Below are positions 27,682 through 36,475 of a DNA stretch of 64,000 bases, one piece after another. A program made the position numbers and the translations under genes. The stretch spans positions 78,420 through 142,419 of the forward strand of contig JAKAQR010000005.1 of NCBI GenBank assembly GCA_021819725.1, given 5' to 3'. This stretch comes from Actinomycetes bacterium (GTDB lineage: Bacteria > Actinomycetota > Acidimicrobiia > Acidimicrobiales > Acidimicrobiaceae). The notes below the pieces were generated by a model. It ran no database searches, had not been told where the DNA came from, and saw only the letters and a list, made by a program, of their open reading frames with translations. Each line of letters begins with the position of its first letter. Position 1 is the first letter of the stretch.

Positions 27682-29163
27682 TCATGAGCGAGGGGGATAG
27701 GCCGTCCACCGGCCCACCCTCATTCTGCCGCTCGGCGGCACTGGACCGAGGGAAGCGGATGGGCTCGTGGAAGAATCGACGCCCACTCCGAGCAGTGTCC
27801 GAGTCACCGCTTGTCCGCTGTCAAGCAGGTCATCAAGAGCTCGGGAGACGTGCGCCGCGGTTACGAGAGGCGCCTGTTCGCCCAAGGACTCGAGTACTGA
27901 GCGACGGAGCAACTCCTTGAGGAAAGATGCCGTCACGCCATCTGTGCGGTCGACGACGACGCCCAGTTCCTCATCGTTGAGCTGCAACGAGACACCACGG
28001 GCATAGAACTCGAACAGTCTGCGTCGGGCAGCGGCGTCAGGCAAGGGAACTTCGACGGCAACATCGACGCGCCCCGGCCGTGCAGCTAGTGCAGGCTCGA
28101 GCAAATCAGCTCGGTTTGTAGTCAACACGAAGAGCAAATCGGCATCAGCAGCGGCGCCATCCATGGCGTCAAGCAGATCAAACAGTACCGGGCTTGACCC
28201 ATTGCCAAACGAGCGATCCTCTGCGACCAAGTCGACATCTTCGAGAACGATGACCGCTGGGGCAAGATCGCGTGCCATCGCGGTAACCGAACCAACCGCA
28301 TGCAAAGAGCGGCCAGTGAGCACAAGCCGCGTGTACTGTGGCATGTGCGCGACCAGATACCGCATGGTGTGTGTCTTGCCGGTTCCCGGCGGTCCATAGA
28401 GCAACAGACCTCTCTTGAGGTGCTGACCCGATGTGAGCAGGGCCTCGCGATGCTCCGCAACCCCGAAAGCATGGCGCTCGATACGACCCAGCACTTGGTC
28501 GGGAAGTACGACACCGTCGCGCTCGATAGGCGCAACGCTCATGAACCGCAGGTCAAAACCGCCGTGCGGGAATGCCACTACCTCGAGCAGCTGGCTGCGG
28601 TAGACGTTCAGCGCACCACGTAGCCCATCTATCTCGGCGACCACCGCTTGGGCGGCCGACACTGGCAGTCCAAGAACTTCAATACGAAGGCCGCGTTCGT
28701 GTTCACGCGGCGCCGAGACCAGTAGCACGTAGGGGCCAGCCGGATCGCTCACGAGTAGCAGGGCGAGCTGCAGACACGCGAGAGTCGAGCCGGGTCCGTT
28801 TGGAAGGTCGACCAAGGGCGGGGCGCACAGTTGAATGGGCGGCAGCGCTCCGCCTGAGGCAAGTTGTTGCAGCGTCACACCGCCGAAGTGGGGTGGCAGC
28901 GCGATCCCATGGACCACAACGTTCCTCCCCTCCTCGGCCATCCACACGTTTAGGGCCGTCTGCAAGTTGACATGCTCAAACGACGACCACTCCCTGGTGA
29001 CAACCGACTCGCGGGCTCGTGTTGCTCCCAGAAACTCAGCGATAAGGCTCACGACCTCGTTGCGCTCAACCTGCGTGTCGGTCTGAACCCACCGCATAAA
29101 CGACCGGAACTCTGCGGCAAACTCGCGCCCGACCGCCTCGCTCGCGTGACTCTCATCACCCAT
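27682..29163 (-). CDS. Lone AAA+ ATPase (Cdc48/FtsH-like module)
   Basis: 493 residues from ATG 29163, which has GGAGG 8 bases upstream. The N-terminal half (1 to about 240) has no recognised domain. The AAA+ module has Walker A YGPPGTGKT (around residue 256), Walker B VIVLEDVD (around 305), TTNRADLLEPAL and the ARPGRVD arginine-finger motif, as in classical AAA proteins. The C-terminal 40 residues are Ser/Pro-rich. No protease domain or membrane segment is visible. It is the only intact gene between the NUDIX pseudogene and the acyltransferase and GNAT remnants, so it probably arrived with an accessory segment. Function is unknown. Confidence 0.85.
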   Translation of the reverse strand: MGDESHASEAVGREFAAEFRSFMRWVQTDTQVERNEVVSLIAEFLGATRARESVVTREWSSFEHVNLQTALNVWMAEEGRNVVVHGIALPPHFGGVTLQQLASGGALPPIQLCAPPLVDLPNGPGSTLACLQLALLLVSDPAGPYVLLVSAPREHERGLRIEVLGLPVSAAQAVVAEIDGLRGALNVYRSQLLEVVAFPHGGFDLRFMSVAPIERDGVVLPDQVLGRIERHAFGVAEHREALLTSGQHLKRGLLLYGPPGTGKTHTMRYLVAHMPQYTRLVLTGRSLHAVGSVTAMARDLAPAVIVLEDVDLVAEDRSFGNGSSPVLFDLLDAMDGAAADADLLFVLTTNRADLLEPALAARPGRVDVAVEVPLPDAAARRRLFEFYARGVSLQLNDEELGVVVDRTDGVTASFLKELLRRSVLESLGEQAPLVTAAHVSRALDDLLDSGQAVTRTLLGVGVDSSTSPSASLGPVPPSGRMRVGRWTAYPPRS

Positions 29164-29499
29164 CTCACGACCCTCCCTCTCGGCACACCACCCATGGCTA
29201 GCAACTACCCCGAACTCGGGGGGACGCTCTTGGCCATCTGACAGCACCGTCTTCGCTGTGCTCGAACCCTCTATGAGCGCCGAGCCTTCTCACCCTATCG
29301 GATCTCTCCTTTGATCGGGCGACCGCGAGGTGTCGTCGCCTGCCGCCCAAGAGGAGCAACATCGCAACACCACCTCATACGGTCTCGGATCTTGCGCGTT
29401 CAGGAAAGCGGCTCTGCCCCACCAAAGGGATTTTTCTGCTAGTTTTCTCTTGGTACTCGACGTAGGGCAGGAAAGCTGCCACAGCGCGGTCCCACCATA

Positions 29500-29694
29500 C
29501 CAAGCGCTCCCGTAACCGTAGACCCCGGCCTTGCGCAACACGCGGACGCTAGTCAAGTAGCATCCCACATGGCAGAGAACAACCGCCACAGCCGCAAAGA
29601 TTCTGAGCGCACTCAACCGAGGAAGGCGCTCCGATCGTCCTCTTACCCTCGATCCGACGTCGCAGGGAACGTCGGTTGTCGGTAGCGTCGTCAT
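29500..29694 (-). pseudogene. Acyltransferase-3 fragment
   Basis: From ATG 29694 the frame encodes about 20 polar residues, then LPRLSALRIFAAVAVVLCHV, the first helix and catalytic-type His of the OafA/YrhL acyltransferase-3 family, and VYGYGS, which in the family leads into the second helix. After that the frame runs into unrelated sequence to 29290 with no more membrane helices. Intact members have about ten helices and 350 or more residues, so this is a 5' fragment. Confidence 0.6.
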
Positions 29695-29813
29695 CCTCGC
29701 TAGGGCGCTACTGTGCCTTTCTCCCGGTCAGCTGGGATGATGCTTGGACCGTCCGGCATCCGTGGCTCGAGCACGAGGAGCCCTGTGTCGTACCAAACCA
29801 GAGCCATGACTGT

Positions 29814-30330
29814 CTAGTGGGCCAGTGGCCCCACATACTGTACCTCTTGAATGGACACCCCTTCCGCTGGGCCCCAGGTCGGCCGCAGTTCCACCTGACG
29901 CCCCACTCCGTTGGCGGTCCATCCCTGGGAGAGATAGACGGTCTCTGCCCGGACGTTATCCGCCAACACCCACAGCTGTACCACCTTATAACCCTTTTGC
30001 CAGAGGGATTGACACGCCACGTCCATCAAGGCCTTGCTCGCTCCACGACGCCAGTGGTCAGGATGTACATAGATGGCATAGATTTCTCCCGCCGAGATGT
30101 CCTCGCAATCGGGTCCACCCCGAGACGCGTCCATCGTCCACTACGATCACCGTTGCGGGGCCGTGACTTGAACGTGAACCAAATTTCTAGCTCTCCGCCC
30201 GTTCGCTCACGTCAAGTCCATCAAGGACACTGTCGGGCATCAAACCCCGGCAAGCAGCTCCCCGTGTGGCGACATGTAGCAGCGCGACCTCGTCGGCATC
30301 ACCTTCTTTGGCCTCTCTCAGCTCTCGCAC
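29814..30330 (-). pseudogene. GNAT N-acetyltransferase pseudogene
   Basis: The whole family can be read, but only with lesions. From GTG 30330 (GGGGAG upstream) the frame gives VRELREAKEGDADEVALLHV and LMPDSVLDGLDVSERAES, then an in-frame TAG at 30189-30187. It continues TVIVVDDGRVSGW, shifts frame by one base near 30120-30130, and resumes as GEIYAIYVHPDHWRRGASKAL (acetyl-CoA loop region) and VLADNVRAETVYLSQGW to the stop at 29814. The total matches a normal GNAT of about 170 residues, so the decay is recent and by point events. Confidence 0.85.
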
Positions 30331-30679
30331 TGCCCGCTCCCCACTTCAATCCGAAGTCCCTCCAAACCTGCGCGAGGTGGATGGTAATTTCACAATCAGC
30401 GAGACCATACGGACACCGAGTAGGGCTCGACCAACGCTCTGGCACCGGCCATGCACCCGACCCATGCAAGCCCCACAACGCACCAATACCCATTTCGGCA
30501 CTGTCGTCCCTCCGCCACGTACCCACGTACCACGCCGCCAGCCTTAACCAAAAACATACTCGAACGCAAGTAGTTGACTTACGCAGGGGTATCATCTTGC
30601 GGTCAATAACCTCCACCGCTAGACTCAGCTACTCAAGCGACACTGGACCCTTGAGGAGGAAATACACGCAGGCTTGGAC
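30331..30679. other. Gene-free stretch
   Basis: About 350 bases between the GNAT pseudogene start and the small membrane-like frame. A minus-strand frame stays open through much of it (to 30616) but shows no recognisable family, and the upstream regulatory region of the GNAT pseudogene would lie here. I see no clear promoter, RNA gene or repeat. Confidence 0.5.
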
Positions 30680-30880
30680 TCATCGACGATTTAGATTCTG
30701 GTGCGAACGCCAACAACAGGGACCCCCCAAAAAGCCAATCAATGAGACCACCGTCGAAGATAGGAGACGACTCATCCCCAACCGATCTCGAATCGCGATC
30801 ACTATCGTTCTTGATCTCATGGACACCAAGGTGAAGGCGAAGAACCCTGCACCACCGTACATCGTGATGAGCGGAGTCAT
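30680..30880 (-). CDS. Small hypothetical, possibly membrane protein or remnant
   Basis: 66 codons. A strong GGAGGGGAG lies 3 bases before ATG 30880, which is the main reason to list it. The product has two moderately hydrophobic stretches (GGAGFFAFTLVSM and SSTVVSLIGFLGG) separated by a basic segment, and an abrupt basic C terminus. I recognise no family. Since it sits at the edge of a pseudogene-rich stretch it may be the 5' end of a broken membrane protein gene. Confidence 0.4.
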   Translation of the reverse strand: MTPLITMYGGAGFFAFTLVSMRSRTIVIAIRDRLGMSRLLSSTVVSLIGFLGGPCCWRSHQNLNRR

Positions 30881-30946
30881 CGTCTCCCCTCCGAACTAGC
30901 TCCAGCGCAACTACTATCCATTGCTCAACGAATGAGGAGTCCTGTT

Positions 30947-31612
30947 ATGTATCTCACCGAGGGAGAGACGCTCAGTTATGAGCAACTACTTACGCTGTAT
31001 CCAGTAACCGAGGCAACGGTCCTTCGTGCGAATATGGTAACCTCGCTCGATGGCAAGATTGCTATTGATGGTAGGTCAAAGGGCCTCTCCACCAGTCTCG
31101 ATCGCAAGATTTTCCATCTCCTGCGTGCAACGGCGCAGGTCATCTTGGTGGGATCAGGTACTGCACGGACAGAGAACTACAAACCACCCACGCTCACACC
31201 CGAGTTAGCTCACGTGCGTCAACAGGCTGGGTTGCATCAGCCCCTACGCATCATCGTTGCCACCAGGCATCAGCCACCAGCAGCGATCAGTGCTACCAGC
31301 AACGCCGACTCCCCGGCTATCCTCCCCCGTCACCTGCCCGAGCAACTCAACCGGGTCGAACTAGGACGGCTCCTTGAAATCGACGAAAATCAACCAGGCG
31401 GTATCCTCTGTGAAGGAGGTCCAACGCTGCTCGGCAATCTCCTCACCCAAGGTTTGGTTGATCAACTCTGCGTGACAATACGGCACATGCTCGTCGGAGA
31501 ACCCTCTCCCCAGCTCGTCCCCACGCAACTGCCGACAACCTCCGACTTTGACTTGGCGGCCAGCATCACCACTCAGCAGGCCACCTTTCTACGACTTACG
31601 TACTTGGGCTAG
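30947..31612 (+). CDS. RibD C-terminal-like pyrimidine reductase
   Basis: 221 residues. The dihydrofolate-reductase-like RibD_C fold is shown by ANMVTSLDGKIAIDGRS near the N terminus, HLLRATAQVILVGSGTARTE, and GILCEGGPTLLGNLL. Stand-alone members reduce the riboflavin pathway intermediate or related compounds; no deaminase domain and no other rib gene is adjacent, so the substrate is open. ATG 30947 is preferred to ATG 30932 because GAGGAG lies inside the longer version at proper spacing. Nine bases separate it from the next gene. Confidence 0.85.
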   Translation: MYLTEGETLSYEQLLTLYPVTEATVLRANMVTSLDGKIAIDGRSKGLSTSLDRKIFHLLRATAQVILVGSGTARTENYKPPTLTPELAHVRQQAGLHQPLRIIVATRHQPPAAISATSNADSPAILPRHLPEQLNRVELGRLLEIDENQPGGILCEGGPTLLGNLLTQGLVDQLCVTIRHMLVGEPSPQLVPTQLPTTSDFDLAASITTQQATFLRLTYLG

Positions 31613-31621
31613 AATACAAGC

Positions 31622-32137
31622 ATGCAGCTCGGTCGCATCGTGCGAGATTATCAGCGCGCCTACGATGAGGCGCTCGTCTTCCTGCACGAGAGTGCCGATG
31701 AAGTCCAGGCCGACCAACAGGTACTCGCATGGATCGATGGGCCAACCCTCATGGATCTCTCTACCCACCTGTCCGAGGTTCTGGGATTGGTCACCATCGA
31801 ACAACGTGACTACCTCGGTACTCCCTACGTACTGAATCCGAATCGCCGAAGTGCAACGCTCCAGGTGGCCAGGAGGCTGTCGCTACACGCGCTTTGTGAA
31901 ACGATTTTACGCTGCTGGGGTGCAACCGGACCGATCTCCACGGAGGCACCGGACACGCCAGAGCGACTGATCAGCGTGGCCGAACAAGGGGGGACCTACC
32001 CGATCCCGAGCGCTATGGCCACCGCATTACTATCCGCGAACCCCCAGTTGCGTGCTGACCCTCGTCCTATCATCGCTGCGATCGCCGAATCGGGCTACGA
32101 ACGCCTATGGGCCATTGGCTTTTCTCAACTCCAGTAA
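31622..32137 (+). CDS. Hypothetical protein
   Basis: 171 residues, no recognised domain. It is mostly helical and acidic, without a signal peptide or membrane segment, and has a mid-region with RRLSLHALCETILRCW. It begins nine bases after the RibD-like gene and is likely co-transcribed with it. It is convergent with the DUF5719-like gene at 32207. Normal codon use and its operon position support a real gene; the function is unknown. Confidence 0.65.
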   Translation: MQLGRIVRDYQRAYDEALVFLHESADEVQADQQVLAWIDGPTLMDLSTHLSEVLGLVTIEQRDYLGTPYVLNPNRRSATLQVARRLSLHALCETILRCWGATGPISTEAPDTPERLISVAEQGGTYPIPSAMATALLSANPQLRADPRPIIAAIAESGYERLWAIGFSQLQ

Positions 32138-32206
32138 CCTGGCGCCATGGCAACACTCACCCCGATCGAATCGACCAACGCCAGGCGCAGAGATGCAGGT
32201 GGTGGG

Positions 32207-33583
32207 TCAGGTCGCAGGAAGTGCAGCGCAACCTTCCACTGCTGGCAATGTTCCGACCGTCATCGGTTGGCTTAGGCGTACTTCATAAAGTGATGGGGTC
32301 GTTGCAGTCAGACCGATAGGCTCAAGCGATGGGCGCAAGATGTTCGTTGCAGTCGAACCCTGGGCAACCCCTCCTACGAGGCTTCCACCGATGATCGAGG
32401 CCAGACTCGCCCGACTAAAGACCACCTCGGGAACGTGGGTGCTGGGATTTGCCGCGCAACTGACCCACCATCGTGAAGAGTGAAACAGTGTCGGTGCTAG
32501 CTCGTAAAAGGGCGCGACTGGATTCGTGGTCTGAACCGCGCCGAACCCATAGAGCGCAGTACGACCGGTCACTTTGATGGCGACCGCTCGGGACCCGGTG
32601 GTGCTTGCAATCGAGGTAAGGTCGACGACCAACGGAGCACCAGCCGGAACCGTGACCCGTTCCACGGTACGCATTTGACCCATATCCGCTACCTGTGGGG
32701 TTCCGTCGAAACCAGCCATCGAGATCGTCACAGGATCCGCCGTTGTCGAGGTGTTCACGAGATCGAGCGACAGCGTCTTGGTCCCAACCAATGGAACGTA
32801 CGGGAAGTACAGTCGTCCCGAGGGAGCAGCATCACCGAGCGACTCCTGGGTGTTCGGGAGCGCGATGCTCGAGGCGACGACGACGCTTCCCGACCGGGCT
32901 GAGATCCCCGCAGCAATAGCAGAGGTATTCGGCGCAAACCGCTCCGCGTTGATTGCCAGAACTGCACCGGGGCGTACGATGAGGCCTTCGACAGAGGGAA
33001 CTGAAACTTCACCCTGCGCGGAGTAGTAGTTCAAATCGATCACTGCTTGCACTTTAAAAGGGTTGTACACAGAGATTGTCGAGTGGCTACCTGTTGTCGT
33101 CGAGAGACCCTCAACGGTCCAGCTATTGCTCGGAGATGAGCTGCACGGGGAGAGCTGTGGAGTCGCAGTTGGGGTCGTCTGCGTCTCGATAAAGGCCACT
33201 ACCCCACCAGAAGAGACGATGACTCGTCCGTGGCCAGGAGGCACCAATAGTCGAAGTGACGAGTGTGCTAAGAGAAGACCATGATTGATACGTTTGCCCA
33301 CCTCTGAACTGATGAGGAGTCGTCGATCAAATCGAGTTGGATTCTCCAAGATGATCCCATCAGAACGAATCGCGCCAAGCGTCGATGGGATCACACAGTA
33401 CCAACTCACCGATGTTGCATCCGGTACTGCAGTCGGGATCGCCAGACTACCGATGCCAAAAGGTACATTCGCCACCGCGAACCGAGCCCGTTGCGCCGAA
33501 TACGCATTGGTTAAGAGCACCACGCCAACGAGCGCCACTACGAGAGCCACCAGTATGGCTTTCTTGCGTTGCATCGCCATCAT
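32207..33583 (-). CDS. DUF5719-like secreted or membrane-anchored protein
   Basis: 458 residues. After a basic start, one hydrophobic segment (ILVALVVALVGVVLLTNAY) acts as a signal anchor; the rest is beta-rich and Ser/Thr/Val-rich with several cysteines, suggesting an extracytoplasmic domain. In actinobacteria such proteins, family DUF5719, are typically encoded directly after a large GT2 membrane glycosyltransferase, exactly as here, where the two overlap as ATGA (33580-33583). A role in assembling or modifying a cell-surface glycan is inferred from that context only. It is the last gene of the operon. Confidence 0.75.
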   Translation of the reverse strand: MMAMQRKKAILVALVVALVGVVLLTNAYSAQRARFAVANVPFGIGSLAIPTAVPDATSVSWYCVIPSTLGAIRSDGIILENPTRFDRRLLISSEVGKRINHGLLLAHSSLRLLVPPGHGRVIVSSGGVVAFIETQTTPTATPQLSPCSSSPSNSWTVEGLSTTTGSHSTISVYNPFKVQAVIDLNYYSAQGEVSVPSVEGLIVRPGAVLAINAERFAPNTSAIAAGISARSGSVVVASSIALPNTQESLGDAAPSGRLYFPYVPLVGTKTLSLDLVNTSTTADPVTISMAGFDGTPQVADMGQMRTVERVTVPAGAPLVVDLTSIASTTGSRAVAIKVTGRTALYGFGAVQTTNPVAPFYELAPTLFHSSRWWVSCAANPSTHVPEVVFSRASLASIIGGSLVGGVAQGSTATNILRPSLEPIGLTATTPSLYEVRLSQPMTVGTLPAVEGCAALPAT

Positions 33584-36462
33584 ACTCTGACTGGCTCCGC
33601 TGGCTCTGGAGTGAGCTGTGATCCAGTCCTTCGTGCAGCGCCAAAGGTCCTACTCCGCAGCCATGAGCGTCGACCAAAAAGACCAAGTAACAAAATCAGT
33701 GTCGTCAAGAGCTGGATGGAGATGCCAACGATCAGCCAAGGATTCGTCGAAGAAGCACTGTTGGACGGAGACACCAATCGCGCCGTCAAGCGATAGACGG
33801 AGATCCCGCCCTGAGAAAAGAGCTGGACCATATCGAGTTGCCGACCAAAGGCAGTTGTGAAGGCATCAGCCGCTAAGGTCCGCGGCGCGCCAACGACGAC
33901 CACCTCTCCGACCCCATCAGTGGCAAGTTGATCGCCAAGACGCACCGTCTGCCCGGCGAGGGCCAGGCTGACGAGATGATCGAGCGTAGCTTGCCCATGG
34001 GTGATTGCGGGAGCCCCAGCGGTCAATACCGTCGGAGCCACGCCCTCGGTCAGGCCTACGTAGACACCGTTGGTCAACTTCTCCCCCGTCACGATACGCG
34101 GACCTGTACCTAACTCAACCCAGAGCACGGAGCCCGGATCGCGGACCAGGCCCTCGACCAGAGGGAGCGTGTCACGCGCGTTGGTTGTCGGACCTGGCTG
34201 ACCTGCGAGTGCGCCGAGGGTGGACCCCAACACGGTCACCAGTAGCACCACGGCAACGACTCCAGCCATCACATGATGGAGTCCAAGGCCGAAGGAGCGA
34301 AGCCTCTGTAGCATGAGACGTACGGCTCCTGGCACCGCAACCGAGGCGATCAGTGTCGCCAAAATCGTCGGGTAGACCGGGGCAATAGGTGAGCCACCGA
34401 GTATCCCCCGGCCAGCTAAGACGGAAAAAATAAGATAGCCAACGGCCGCGATGGTTGCCACCATGAGTGCTCCACCTTGCCCTTCGCTAAACCCAACCAC
34501 GACCACGACAAGGGTAAGGAGCATGGCGCCAAGCAACCAGGCGGAGAGACCTTGAACAACCGATGCACCAAAAAGTGCGCTGATCATCGAGCTTGCGGGG
34601 TTGACAAAACCGGTGAACACATAGTCGGCGCCTGGGTGAACCACGATGAGAGCGCCAATCCAGGGAAGGTTCGCCAGGACACCAAAGGCAACAGCGTAGG
34701 CAACAACGACGGCCAACCTCCGTGCCCGCTCGACGCCAGCGGTCGCGACATAGGCCACTAGCTGTACGAGAGCGGCAAGAAGCCAGACGAAGGCGAGTTG
34801 CGGACTAAGAGCGAGGGCGAGCGCAAAGAGTGCTGCCACCCGTAGATTCGACCTGCGCATCACCCTTCGAGAGCGACGCTGAGCCGCAATAGCGTCGATG
34901 GTAGCCCCCAACAACAGCGGCGCGATAGCATAAGCAAAAATGATGTAGATGGACCCACGAACCAGAGCGATCGCCACGATAGGCGACAGGGCATAAAGGA
35001 CACCCGAGGCTCGAGCGAACCCATCAGGAAGACGTCGTCTGGCCACCCGATACGCGCCGACGGGTCCCACGATTAGGGAGGCGACCACCAGCAACCAGAC
35101 GCCAAGCGCCGTATGACCGATCAACACAAGACCCAGCAGACCTATCAGCAGGTCCGAGGCTGGCAACACAGCAACTCCGAGTAGGTGGCTCGCTCCATGG
35201 CCAGAGAAGTACGCCCCAAGGAGCTGGAATGGGGAAGAGTAGAGCGTGAACGAACCCACTAGTGGTGTCGGCGCAAAGAGGGTAGAGCGTGCCAAGACAA
35301 GACTTACCAGGATCGCGACCCACAGCGCCCATCTACCTAGTGTGCTACGCCCCTCGCTGGGTGACTCTGCATCTGGTGAAGTACTCGACTCCGCTAACGG
35401 TTCCGTAGCCGACTTGGTCCTCGCCTGTGAGAAGAAGCTTCTCAACGTCAACCATGAACCCGAAAACTTCAATAATCGTCCATCAAGACCATCCGCGACC
35501 ATGCGTTCGCGCTGCTGACGCAGTCCCTCCCGTTCGCGGAGGACGCCAAAGGACCGAAGGCAACCCCAAGCTACTCGTGGGCGCGCGGTAAGCGTGAGAA
35601 AAAAGGCCTCCAGGAGTCGTTCCAGATAGAACACCACAAGCGCGAACACACGTGTCCATCCCTGTTCTAGCTTGGCGATACAGCGAGCTTGGTGGCGACG
35701 CTTCAGTTCGATGCGCTCAGCGTGCGGCAACGCCACCCGCTCCTCAAGGACGACTCCACGCTGGACGGCCCTAAGACGCGGCGATCGGCGTCCCGCCGTA
35801 GAGACTGATCGATGGCGCACTCGAGCGTGAGGCGCTGTCGATATTCGTGCCCCCGCCATGCGAACACGACAGGAGAGGTCTACCTCCTGATAGACACTCC
35901 CAAAATCTTCATCAAATCCCGCAAGCGCCATGAAAAGATCGGCACGGATGAGCATGGCGCAACCAGCGGCGACCGCGACCTCATTGATCTCGTCATACTG
36001 ACCCTGATCGAGATCTCCCACCTCAACACGGGGCGCGGTCCCCATCAGAAAATCGAGATCCCTACCGAGTTCAAGAATCTGGCGAGGAGAATCATAGGCG
36101 ACAATCTTGGGAGTGACTAAGCCAGAGTTCGTCGCGTACGCAACCTCCATCATCGCAGCGAGCGAATTTGGCGCTAATGCTACATCATCGTGGCAGAGGA
36201 GTAGGAACTGCGCCTCTGGTGCCATCTCGACACTCGCGTTCGCCGCTGCGGCGAAGCCGGGGTTGCCGGCCACTTCGCATAGGCGTGCCATCGGCAACAA
36301 GCGATGTGTCAACTCATCAACTCGGCTCGACTCATCGACGTTGGCCACAACCACATCGAGGTCGGGGTAACTCAGCGAGGAGACGCTCGCCAGGCATTCT
36401 TCGAAGTAATCACCTGGATCGTGAGCGACGACGATCACTGCCACTTTAGGGGGTGCTTGCAT
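33580..36462 (-). CDS. Large GT2 glycosyltransferase with multi-helix membrane domain
   Basis: 960 residues. Residues 1 to about 300 are a GT-A type GT2 domain: VAVIVVAHDPGDYFEECL, NPGFAAAANASVE, LLCHDDVAL (metal-binding DxD-like) and YQEVDLSCRVRMAG. The remaining two thirds contain roughly a dozen hydrophobic segments from about residue 375 onward with a further soluble domain near the C terminus. Such proteins move sugars onto lipid-linked or extracellular acceptors. It overlaps the DUF5719-like gene (ATGA) and follows the reductase by 13 bases. Confidence 0.85.
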   Translation of the reverse strand: MQAPPKVAVIVVAHDPGDYFEECLASVSSLSYPDLDVVVANVDESSRVDELTHRLLPMARLCEVAGNPGFAAAANASVEMAPEAQFLLLCHDDVALAPNSLAAMMEVAYATNSGLVTPKIVAYDSPRQILELGRDLDFLMGTAPRVEVGDLDQGQYDEINEVAVAAGCAMLIRADLFMALAGFDEDFGSVYQEVDLSCRVRMAGARISTAPHARVRHRSVSTAGRRSPRLRAVQRGVVLEERVALPHAERIELKRRHQARCIAKLEQGWTRVFALVVFYLERLLEAFFLTLTARPRVAWGCLRSFGVLREREGLRQQRERMVADGLDGRLLKFSGSWLTLRSFFSQARTKSATEPLAESSTSPDAESPSEGRSTLGRWALWVAILVSLVLARSTLFAPTPLVGSFTLYSSPFQLLGAYFSGHGASHLLGVAVLPASDLLIGLLGLVLIGHTALGVWLLVVASLIVGPVGAYRVARRRLPDGFARASGVLYALSPIVAIALVRGSIYIIFAYAIAPLLLGATIDAIAAQRRSRRVMRRSNLRVAALFALALALSPQLAFVWLLAALVQLVAYVATAGVERARRLAVVVAYAVAFGVLANLPWIGALIVVHPGADYVFTGFVNPASSMISALFGASVVQGLSAWLLGAMLLTLVVVVVGFSEGQGGALMVATIAAVGYLIFSVLAGRGILGGSPIAPVYPTILATLIASVAVPGAVRLMLQRLRSFGLGLHHVMAGVVAVVLLVTVLGSTLGALAGQPGPTTNARDTLPLVEGLVRDPGSVLWVELGTGPRIVTGEKLTNGVYVGLTEGVAPTVLTAGAPAITHGQATLDHLVSLALAGQTVRLGDQLATDGVGEVVVVGAPRTLAADAFTTAFGRQLDMVQLFSQGGISVYRLTARLVSPSNSASSTNPWLIVGISIQLLTTLILLLGLFGRRSWLRSRTFGAARRTGSQLTPEPAEPVRV

Positions 36463-36475
36463 CAGAAGCTACACG

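Noticed and set aside
29676..30899. A 407-codon plus-strand open frame across the GNAT pseudogene
   Set aside because: It has no recognisable protein pattern, is rich in Pro/Arg/His as expected of an antisense shadow, and the opposite strand carries clear GNAT homology.
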